A DNA stretch of 64,000 bases from Megascapheus bottae (Eukaryota; Chordata; Mammalia; Rodentia; Geomyidae): positions 40,107,501 through 40,171,500 of the forward strand of contig JANJXV010000006.1 in the NCBI GenBank assembly GCA_024803745.1, read 5' to 3'. The notes below the pieces were generated by a model. That model searched no databases and had not been told where the DNA came from. It saw only the letters and a program-made list of their open reading frames with translations. This document shows, one piece after another, positions 55,123 to 64,000 of the stretch. Position numbers and translations under genes: made by a program. Numbering within the stretch: position 1 is the first letter of the stretch; each line of letters starts with the position of its first letter.

Positions 55123-57366
55123 AACTTATTATTGAAACTGAAATAAGTCAAGCCCATAAGTAGCCTTCAAACAGAAATGGACAGGAGAAATTTGATCTAA
55201 TGGAAGAATTCCCACAGTGGGTGGGATAGTCTAAATGCCAAAGTGAGGAAAGGAGTGAGGAAGGGTGAGCACAGGTAGGAAAAGGCATAAAAAGAAGCAC
55301 CCAACAACATCTGTCCCTTCCTCATAGAGTCCAGTAGAGAGATGGGAGTAGACACATGTGTGTCTTTGCAATATGGATGAATGTAAACTAGAGGTCATGC
55401 ACACTGATGCTACACAACACAAAAATCACTTGTTATGAAATAATCCCATACTCATATCTGGACAAAGGGAAACAGAAATAGAGAAAGAGCACACATTCAT
55501 AAATACACAGCACCCCCCCATACACACACATATTGACACACCTGAGATACAAGTAAGAAGCATGTGGTCCACATTCATCATTCTTGTCTATAACAACCCC
55601 TGTCCTGGTGTCTTTCACAGCTAATTGATTTCTCAGACCCATGCTTTTAACATATTTACAGGTGAACTTGGCTAAGCATCTCAGGGCGGTCATGGCTGGT
55701 CTCCATCAACAGGAGAAGGGGAATTGGTGCCCTGGAGATCTGCTCAGGGTAGATGAGGAGACCCGGGAGGGCTGTGAGCACTGATTTATCAATATAGTAT
55801 TGTACCTCAAAGAATAACAACTGTCTTCAGGTGTCAAGCCCACCAGTAACCTCCGTGGAGAAAGCAGCTGTTGAAAAGTATCCCATAATGATGGCAACCA
55901 TAGCTTCAGTCACAAGATTTTAAGCTCTTCCAGAAGTTTCAAAAACAATCTCTGAAAAATGAGACAGTGCTTTATCTTCCAAAATCTGTAGCTGGGAAAA
56001 CTCTCCCCAGCCTGCTGGCCTGGAAGCTGCCAGATCACCCGAATGGAGCACACCAGAAACAGTGTGCCGAGAGGGTTGTTCAGTGGCACACGAGTTCCCA
56101 CCAGTCGCCCCTTCCTTCTGTGTACACAGAGAAGGTTATGGAACTGAGTAGTTTCTGGGAAGGAATTGACTGCACATTTGACCAAGCACAGGTTAAAAAG
56201 TGCAAACAAATGTGTCTTTTCAAAAGATGGAATTGACATCTATAAATTTTCAGTGGTTTCCCCAAATCTATTAAGTATTCTAATAATAACACCTAGAGCC
56301 CACAGTGGAATAGGCCTCATTTCAAGAGGCCAGGTACCCCAGAGTCTCTCCAGTGGACTGCGAGTGTGGAGGCAATATATCTTAAAGATTCATGTTCAAG
56401 GGCATGTCAGCACACTAAGGGACCGAATAAAGTAGGCTACAGCTTCTACTGGCAGTTTGGGCATCATCCAATTTGCCCACAAAATAGCCACTCAGTCTCA
56501 GGGCACCAGAAGTGTTCCATGCAGGAGGAATTGGGGGCCTCTACCGAACACTGAGGCAGGGAGCTGATGTCATGACAAAAGAGAGTAGAAAAAGCCCTGT
56601 CAGGATGCCGGAAAGGTTTCAGGGAAAGTGCAATCTTCTAATGGGCCTACAATCCCCAGAAGGCCTGGCACACTGTTAGGTGTGCAGAACGCAAGTAAGC
56701 AACGCACAACTCCCCCCTCATGCAAAATGTATTACACTATCAATTCCTTCAGTCTGAATCCCCAACTGGAAGAGGCTTTTAGCGTGGTTAAATGCTGAAG
56801 AGAATAAACAGGAACGTCTAAAAAGAGAGACTGACAATCCAAGAGAGACAAAGTGGAGAGATTTCTGAAGAAGAAGGAAGCTACAATCCGGAATAGCGGG
56901 CTTTTTTGGACCTGGGGGAAGAGACCTCTCTTGTTCATGGAGGGAAGATGGAAAGCAAAGCTGCTGCTTTTGGATGAGAGGCTTCGCACTGACCGAAAAC
57001 TCAGAACAGAACCATCACTGATCCCATGTTGTGTGCAGGCAAGAGCTAGCCATGCCACCCTGAGGTATTGTGGGGTAGGAGATGAACCAGGAAAGTGAAC
57101 AGTGAGTGACAAGAGGTGGGAATTCTGGGTGGAGCAGACCTTACTTGTGTGTGGAATTTCCCCATTAAAAAAATTAAACACATTCATTTTCAAGTGCTTG
57201 GAATTCACCAGAGAAGCTCTGAAACATCCTTGGGATGTTACCCCATAGAGCACCCCGAGAAGACAGAGGCCGAGCACACTATGGGGCGTTTGGATATAAG
57301 CTGTCCCTAGAGTAAGAAAGTCTTTAGGAACATGAGAGCCTATCTCTACCCGGTTCTGTGTAAAAT
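55123..57366. other. long unassigned unique stretch
   Basis: More than 2 kb without a recognised repeat. The longest frame (236 codons, minus, 56732-57442) extends into the purine-rich tract at 57.4 kb. Its peptide is Ser/Leu/Phe-rich with no domain I know. Several frames of 60-109 codons overlap on both strands. Confidence 0.45.
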
Positions 57367-57427
57367 GTGTGGAGGTGGGGTGGGGCGGGAAGGGGCAGAG
57401 GGAGGGGGAGGGGGAGGGGAAGGGGGA
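57367..57427 (+). repeat. G-rich low-complexity tract
   Basis: 'ggaggtggggtggggcggg' followed by GGGGGA units gives many runs of three or more G separated by one or two bases, the pattern of potential G-quadruplexes. Confidence 0.85.
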
Positions 57428-59026
57428 TCTGCTGTTTGACACTGTGTTCCCCTCTCATCTCATCCAGGAGCCAACTGTGCCCTTGTCCCACGGGTGACAC
57501 AGCAGGTGCCCAGTTATCGCAAAGGGCAGCTACTCACTTATACTTCCAGCTTGGTTTTACGGTGCTGTGGGCCCCTCGTGCCACAACCTGGCACACAGCA
57601 GTCATACAACAAAAACGCCAGAGAGAAGAAACAGGGAAGGACGAGCAGAGTCAGAGTGTGAGGATACCTTGGAAATGACTGAAAATCCATCAAAGCCATT
57701 TCTACTCTCAGTCATTAAGAAGAGAAAGGGATAGTTGAACCTTTGAACCAAGGTGTTAAATCCTGAAGTCCGCTCTTCATCCAGGCTGCTGCCTGTCTCG
57801 ATATCCCCCACATACACAGTACGATATTAATTATAGCTCTGATCTCCCTTTACTCCCAGTGGATAGGAATGAACTCATACAGCACATCCTGCCTCAGGCC
57901 GCTGTTTTCTCTTAGTGAAACATCTCCACATCACGTCTAGAGTCAGTAAGACCCATTCTGTGTTTAATTCTAGGTGATGGTGAATCGTGAGGGATAGATA
58001 CAAGACCAGCAACCAAAGGACCAGGGAAGCTTCTTAGGATCATCTGCTTTGAAGGGACAGGCAGACAAAAGAGGCCGCAAGAGACTGGAAGTAGCCCAGA
58101 GAGATGAGGGAAAAGCATAGAAAAGGGGTGTCAAGGGAGGGAGGCTGGGTAGGGGTGGGGGTTCAATAAGAGGAAGGCACCACTGGCCCAAATGCTGCTG
58201 AGATGTTCATTAAGTCAAGGGCTAATGGAGAGAATTTTACTTAGGAAGAGGGAAGTTAGTCATGATATACTTTCCCACTTCCTCATTCTCCTCATCCAGT
58301 GAAATGAAAAGAGGTTCTCGTCCACCCACCAGCTGAGCAGGGAACATCCCTTGACCCGAGTGAGGGTATGAAGTGTGTTTTGAAAGGGTAGTCCTTAGGA
58401 TTACACTTAGTTACAATCAAGAAAGCATATCCAGAAGGATTTTATTTTGCTCAGCTGAGAAGATACTTTGAGGCAGGCAAGTTGGTCAACCTAGAGGAAG
58501 AATTCATGCCTTTTAAGCTGCTTTCTATAGCATACTTAGTGAGGAGATACTCACTTCTCATGGTTACAAGGAAGCTGCTCTGCCTCCAGCCACCCTGCCC
58601 ACATTCCAACCAAGAAGACAAAGAAAGGTTGTGCACCATTTCCATCTTACCAGAGTCTACTTTCAGCAGAAGCCCCGCTCTCATACATTCTGCTGACATG
58701 TCATTGGTCAGGTTGACTGCTCCTACGTGGAGGAGAATTTTCAGCTGAGAGAATTCTTTCTTCTGGCAAGGAAGAAGAGAACTAAATAATGAGGAAGCAA
58801 CCAGCAATATGTTCTACAGGGTGATTATGTGAGAAGGGTTAGGCCCAATCATCAACAGCCCATTGACTTCTTAGATTTCTTACATAGCTTTTAGAGGCAA
58901 AAAAATATTAAAAAACACTCTATTTGATTCTAATGCTAATAGGAAGTGAGAAATAAACCACAGTCTGTCCTAGACCACTTTTCTTCATAAAATAGACCAA
59001 TTTCAGGGTTGAGTGTCAGCTAAGCC

Positions 59027-59029
<3 letters not shown>
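57428..59029. other. unassigned unique sequence
   Basis: Repeat-free as far as I can see. Frames of 68-118 codons without recognisable content. Confidence 0.45.

Positions 59030-59073
<44 letters not shown>
59030..59073. repeat. (CA)22 microsatellite
   Basis: A perfect CA tract within unique DNA. Confidence 0.97.
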
Positions 59074-59075
<2 letters not shown>

Positions 59076-59261
59076 AAATTAAATTCTACCTTACAAAAAT
59101 AATCGGAAAAATCCAAGCTCAGCAATTTGCTTAAGGATCTGAGAGGCCTTATAGAGTGAGTCTCATTTGGGGATTGACTGATTGAACTTTTCCTGGTGAT
59201 AGACATGCTTAAAACCTTGTTAATTTCACAGTGTAGGCAACAGGGCAACTTTAGCTCAAGA

Positions 59262-59335
59262 AAGGAGAGAGGGAGAGAGAGAGAGGGAGAGGGAGAAGGA
59301 GAGGGAGAAGGAGTGGGAAAGGGAGAAGGAGAGGC
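59262..59335. repeat. (GGGAGA)n-like purine tract
   Basis: Imperfect GA/GGGAGA/GGAGAA units over about 70 bp on the plus strand. Confidence 0.9.
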
Positions 59336-59417
59336 CAACTGTTGACAGGAACTCATAAGGGCAAGGGGGAGGCAGAGAAAGGTTTTGGTCAGTTCTGAGA
59401 TTTAAAAAAAAAAAAAA

Positions 59418-59640
59418 AGCCAGGTGCTGGTGACTCAGGCCTGTAATCCTAGCAGGAGGCTGAGATCTGAGGATTGTAGTTTGAAGTCACCTTGAGCAGA
59501 AAAGTCCTGTGAGACTCTTATCTCCAATTAACCACTCAAAAAGCAGAAGTGGTGCTATGGCTCAAGTGGTAGAGCACTAGTCTTGAGAGGCTCAGGGATA
59601 GTGCCCAGGCCCTGAGTTCAAGCCCCACAACTGACCTCTC
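59418..59640 (+). mobile_element. 7SL-Geo SINE
   Basis: Head 'gccaggtgctggtgactcag' and 'cctgtaatcctagc', middle 'gattgtagtttgaagtcacc', Geo tail 'tggctcaagtggtagagcac' to 'gagttcaagccccacaactg'. The A run at 59403-59417 precedes it, so it may have landed in an older A tract. Confidence 0.86.
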
Positions 59641-60545
59641 CCCTCCCCCCCAAATCCAAAGCAATACCCAAGTCAAGATTCCCCAACGAAATAATGGGAG
59701 GGATGACATTGACCCGACGTATTGTGCTTAGAATCCGACTTGTTGGATCGAAACTCCTTTGTACAACTATTTAAAGATCATCCCAATCCTTTTATCTAGG
59801 TCCCCTACCCTTCATCAGGAGCAGCCAGGCCATAGCAGTTCCATTTTCTCCAGCTCCCCTCAGCCCTCCCTTATCCCCCAGGGCGTTGTTCTTGAAGCAG
59901 GACAACACACTGCTCTGGGAAAGGTCTGAAAGATGCAGCCTACACTGTTGGGTTTGCTATTTAAGGCCATCTGCTGATGCCAGGATAGAGGGCTTCTCCC
60001 TCTCCCTGTTGCTATCACCCTGCCCCCACACCTCGAGGATAATACCTTCCTTAGCTAACTGCCAGCACGCGCCAGAAGCAGTTCATCTAAATGAGCAAGC
60101 ACTTTCTGGAAAGCCTGCTAGAAAAGCTGAGCAGAGCTATGGGAGTGTGCCAAGCCCCAGCCAACTGTATTCTTTCCAGAAGACAGTGCGGTACGTGCCA
60201 GCACTGCCACACCCCAGGCCCAGTGGTCTTGGAGGCTCAGCACCACGGCCCAGCCCAGCTTTCCCTGCAAACCAGCCCTCTGGCTGAGTTGGAGAGATAG
60301 CTCTGGGGAAATTCCAGTGGGTAATTCATTTAACCAGGATAAACAGAGCTCCTGCTCTGGAAGATTCTGCCCTGAGCAAAAGGTCCTTGGAATCTAATTT
60401 GCAGGGGGAGAGGGGTTCCATGTCCATGCAAAGCACAAATATCTCATCCTACAAGCCATGAGACCTGCAAGTGACTTCAGGTCTCCCGTCCAGAAAGTGG
60501 CATATGTGCTTTGGAGAACATTTCAGGATTGCAAAGCATTTATTA
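59641..60545. other. unassigned unique sequence
   Basis: A plus-strand frame at 59886-60287 (133 codons) is not recognised. No repeat seen. Confidence 0.45.
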
Positions 60546-60733
60546 TTTTTTTGCCAGTCCTGGCTTGACCTCAGGGCCTGAGCACTGTCCTTGGACTTTC
60601 TCAAGGCTAGAGCTCTACCACTTGAGCCTCAGCACCACTTCCGGCTTTTTTTTTTTCTATGTATGTGGAATCGAACTCTGGTCTTTGTGTATGCTAGGCA
60701 AGCACTCTACCCCTAAGCCAAACTTCCAGCCCC
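60546..60733 (-). mobile_element. IDL-Geo SINE
   Basis: Complement of Geo ('gacctcagggcctgagcact') then IDL ('gtggaatcgaactctggtct' to 'agccaaacttccagcccc'), with loss of the 'tacca' usually found before 'ggaatcgaac'. Confidence 0.9.
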
Positions 60734-60769
60734 AGGATTTTTTTTAACTTGGATTAATTTAATTTTATT

Positions 60770-60927
60770 TCTTATTTTGAGAAGTTCTGAGACAGGCTCT
60801 TGCTATGTGCCTCATGCTGGTCTGGAACTCACTAAGTACATAGACCTGCCTGGCCTTGAACTTGAGATCCTCCTGCCTCAGCCTCCAAGATTCTAGAATT
60901 ATAGATATGAGGCCCTGTACTCAGCTA
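60770..60927 (-). mobile_element. B1 SINE, antisense
   Basis: 'gagacaggctcttgctatgt', 'ctggtctggaactcactaag', 'ctggccttgaacttgagatc' and 'gcctcagcctccaagattct' follow the classical B1 antisense order, including the region of the B1 internal duplication. Confidence 0.85.
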
Positions 60928-61171
60928 TAAAGCTTCTATACAATAGTCATAAACAAAATTTGATTCCATTTTTTCAAGAATGTATAAAAATTATCTAGAG
61001 ATATAATCAAGTGTATTGTGAACCAGATTTTAACCCACCGAGTACTGCCAATGTGTGTGTTACATGCCATGTAAACATCTGTTTGTGTGGAGACCTTGGA
61101 ATAAGGTTGTCCTGCCTCATAGAAACCAAAATGACAAAAACATTTAAGCTGTCTGTTCTGTCACATTTGTT

Positions 61172-61310
61172 TTGTTTGGTTGAGACAGGTTTTCACTATA
61201 TGTACTTTGATCTGGTCTGAGCTCTTGACATAGTCCTGGTCTTGAATTTGAGATCGAACCTCAGTCTCTGAAATGCTGGGATGACAGGTATATGTCACCA
61301 TACTAGCTGT
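61172..61310 (-). mobile_element. B1 SINE, antisense, diverged
   Basis: 'tggttgagacaggttttcac', 'gtcctggtcttgaatttgag' and 'tctgaaatgctgggatgaca' match B1 in complement. Confidence 0.8.
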
Positions 61311-61724
61311 ATTTTACTTCAAAGCAACAACAACAAACTCTGTGACTGTGTGCTACTAGTTATCTGATAAGGATTTATTTAATATTGCATAACCCACCCT
61401 TCCAGAAATACACTGGATTCACAGGCCTATCAGTCTGCTCTTATTGATCTAACTTTGCTTTCTTGGGGAGCTGAGAAGTTATTGAAATAGCCTGATTGTT
61501 CAATTTATAATTTAACTTCACTGAAATGTCAAAAGGTGTTAATACTAATAAAATGCTGCTCTGTCTTATTTTCTGAATGTATCCTACTACGGCTATATTA
61601 TTAAAATGTTTGAAAGGCACTGGAGCAAAGATGCAAAGAAGACTCAGTTTAGTGTCTGGGAACCTGGCCCTGATCACAGGATCAGGTGACAGTGGTCAGT
61701 GAGTGTTGTTTGTTTGAGTTTTTT

Positions 61725-61955
61725 GTTTTTGCCAGTCCTGGGGATTGAACTCAGGGCCTAGGAACTGTTCCTAAGCCCCTTTGTGCTCAAGGCTAGTCCT
61801 CTACCACTGGAGCCACAGCACCATTCTGGATTTTTTTCTGAGTAGTTCATTGGAGGTAAGAGTCTCCTGCCTGGGCTGGTTTGGAACTGTGACTCTCGGA
61901 TCTCAGCCTCTTAAGTAGCTAGGATTATAAGCATGAGCCACCAGCCTGGCTTGTC
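61725..61955 (-). mobile_element. 7SL-Geo SINE
   Basis: Complement 'tgccagtcctggggattgaa' to 'ctaccactggagccacagca', linker 'agttcattggaggtaagagt', 7SL part ending 'gtagctaggattataagcat'. Confidence 0.87.
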
Positions 61956-62436
61956 AGTGAGGGTTTATGGGGAGGGGGACAGTTAAAGATACCTTGTACA
62001 TATCAAGTGCTCAATAAGTCCCAGTTCCTTGGCAGAGACAAGCCTTGAGAGGGATGTGGATCTGTTCTAGATTGCTGGAGAGCTAGGAACCCATAACGGA
62101 GCAGGGAAAGGAGGACATGGAGTCTGCAGGCAATGAGCAGATCATACAGTTTGCGGTAGTGTTTTATGGGAGAGCAGGAGGCAGTGTGAGGAAAGAACAG
62201 ATACTTCAGGACCACCAAGAGAATCCTTTCAGCTGGTAAAATTCAGCCCATAATCCTTGCTGCTGATTTCAGAACATGTCCTGCTTAAGCCCTGGGGCCC
62301 CATAGCTTCTGCTGGCCTGGACAACCTGAGACCTGTGGGCAGTGAGGGGGATGTGTGGTCTGTTCCCTGCAGCTGGAGGGACACCACCACGTCACTAACA
62401 CTCATTCACACTCATTCACGTGGTTATGAGTTGAGA
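61956..62436. other. unassigned sequence
   Basis: 'catatcaagtgctcaataag' near 62000 is a possible MIR 3' end. Otherwise unrecognised. Confidence 0.4.
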
Positions 62437-62575
62437 CAGCGAGTCTCAAGCTATGTAAGGATCACCCAAGAGTTTGGAGAAATCCAGGTTCTACACCCTA
62501 CCTCTCAGGTTTAGCATGAAGCTGGAGAATAGTCATTTCTAAGGGACTCTCAGGTGAGAGTCCTCAACTAACATT
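62437..62575 (+). mobile_element. MER5A-like non-autonomous hAT DNA transposon
   Basis: 'cagcgagtctcaagctatgt', 'aaggatcacccaagagtttg', 'ggttctacaccctacctctc' and 'agtcatttctaagggactct' follow MER5A order. The terminal inverted repeats are degraded. Confidence 0.65.
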
Positions 62576-62707
62576 GAGTGACACGATTTAAATTATGGTA
62601 GGATATAACACATTTTCAGCACAGTGCAGGGGGAGATGGCTACCAGAAACAGGAAGAACCAACCCTTCAGTAGAATAAAGGGCACTTCCTTTTAAAAAAA
62701 ATAAAAG

Positions 62708-62790
62708 GGCCTCAGGTGATGGCTCAAGTGGTAGAGTATTTAACCTAGTAAGCACAAGGCTTGGATTCAACCCCCAGCACTTCAAAAGTA
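62708..62790 (+). mobile_element. ID-like tRNA-derived SINE
   Basis: A box 'atggctcaagtggtagagta', B box 'ggattcaaccccc', no Geo insert and no 7SL head. It resembles the tail of the oldest composite class standing alone. Confidence 0.75.
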
Positions 62791-63189
62791 AATCAATTAA
62801 TCAATTCAATTGAATTAAATCAAGGATGCCTTCCTTCATGATTCATGGATGGGAGTTAAAGAGAAGCATCAGATCTGAATCCACACCATACGGAAGAGAG
62901 ATTGTCCAGGAAACACAAAGAAGCAGGGCAATGGTCCAGCTTAGATTGAACAGTTGTCTGCCCCAAGAACAAAATGAAGAGGTAAAGCAAGATCAGAGTG
63001 TGAGCTGAAAAATGAACATAAATGAAGGAAAAATTCCCAGTGCACACATAAACCATTTCTTCATGGTTGTGGTTATCTGAGCAGTATCAGGGTGCTTTTC
63101 TAGAAAGTTCTGTTGTAGGGATGGGCTTCCAAGTGATGCTGACAGATCTTAACAAATGGCTGCAAAGAGAGCCAGAATAATTTGTGTAG

Positions 63190-63900
63190 TTACACATTCA
63201 TTACTCATTTGTTTTATGCTCCTTTGATTATTCCCAGAATGAATACCTTTTCCTTGGTTAAGAAGACATCCCTGCCCATTACTAGCTTAAAATCACATGC
63301 TACTGTCTTTGGCTGTGACAGTCTGGAAAGAAGGGCCCAAGACTAATTCTTGGCCAACATAGTGGTGGATACAGTTGTGTTATTTTCAAATTTATTGTCA
63401 AAATCCTGGGCTAAACCTTTAGAAAGAGACAAACAGCTGTCCTGTAATGCAGGGTGTTGTGGCTTCAATTGGGAAAATATATGACTCACTTCTATAAACT
63501 TATTAAAGTATTTCCTTTCTTTCATAATTTAGCCATGAGCATTAATTAAAGCATCAAAGAATATGTATTTGGACCTATAAAATCTTCATAATGAGACAAA
63601 GCGAAAGGAACAACTATTGAACATTTGGAACCTTAAAAATGCATTTTCAAATAACCAGACTGGAGTTAAACATTTTTTTTTCTTTAGCAAAGTTAAATCC
63701 CCAAAAGAAAAACAAAAGTGAAGACATAAACCAAATTGCTTTTAAGAATTATCCTGTGGCAAAAATTATTTGTTTTACTTGGAAGAACCAATCTAGACTT
63801 TATTTGTGCTAACTGATCCCTATTTATATATGATGGAGATAGCCCTCAACTGAAGCTCCTTTTTGACTTGGTGTTGAAGTGAAGAATTCGTTTTCTTATA
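63190..63900. promoter_or_regulatory. AT-rich unique block, weak candidate conserved element
   Basis: Repeat-free, with 'tgagcattaattaaagcatc', 'cattactcatttgttttatg' and 'ccttaaaaatgcattttcaa'. Weaker than the 38.1-kb block and called on texture only. Confidence 0.22.
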
Positions 63901-64000
63901 GAACAGATTGTTATGCTTGGTGGAAAGAGGGTCAGTACAGATACACAAGGCTTGCAGCCTACTAATAAAAGAAATGATTCAGAAAAGAGCACTTATCTGA

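Noticed and set aside
56732..57442. 236-codon minus-strand open frame
   Set aside because: No recognisable motif; its first part is the complement of a GGGGGA tract (Pro/Ser run). Kept only as part of an unassigned stretch.
59030..59073. CA arrays as CRISPR-like repeats
   Set aside because: Simple dinucleotide arrays without spacers, in a mammalian genome.

Overview
The window looks like a non-coding stretch of a rodent nuclear genome, most likely a geomyoid rodent (kangaroo rat, pocket mouse or pocket gopher). The main evidence is about fifteen copies of a dimeric SINE. Its left half resembles a tRNA-Ala/ID element (core 'ggcctagtggtagagtgctt') and its right half is an 'agccagaagtggtgctgaggctcaagtggtagag' type module. 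This is the arrangement described for IDL-Geo, a SINE reported only from Geomyoidea. B1-like and ID-like SINEs, L1 3' ends, MaLR LTRs and MIRs fit a rodent. The assignment rests on recognition by eye and is not a database result.

I recognise no protein-coding gene, rRNA gene or functional tRNA gene. The open frames in the window are short and fall in SINEs, microsatellites, GC-rich DNA or unique DNA, with no family I can name.

Layout. 0-5 kb: SINEs, two MaLR LTRs, a MIR and an L1 3' end carrying a nested ID element. 5-6.3 kb: GC-rich unique DNA, a (TC)33 tract and a repeat-free block that looks conserved. 6.9-34 kb: repeat-dense DNA with SINEs of three generations, L1 3' ends on both strands, CA/GT/GA/AT microsatellites and a repeat-free block at 30.5 kb. 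34-41 kb: the most gene-like part, largely free of SINEs, with three CpG-rich segments (37.6, 39.2-39.8 and 40.1-40.3 kb) alternating with AT-rich, repeat-free blocks rich in homeodomain- and forkhead-like words. This may be the promoter or regulatory domain of a developmental gene or lncRNA whose exons I cannot define. 41-52 kb: SINEs again, including two nested stacks, plus L1 and MIR. 52.8-64 kb: another repeat-free block, GAA/TTC and G-rich tracts, B1 elements, a MER5A-like DNA transposon and an AT-rich unique end.

The SINEs form a readable series. The oldest are 7SL-7SL-tRNA composites. Next come elements with a 7SL-derived head and a Geo tail ('7SL-Geo' here, a descriptive name). The youngest are IDL-Geo, often with intact target-site duplications (TSDs). 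Nesting order supports this series. Sequence shared between the tRNA-like tail of the oldest class and the Geo module suggests how Geo arose. I see no prokaryotic-style system, CRISPR array or operon.
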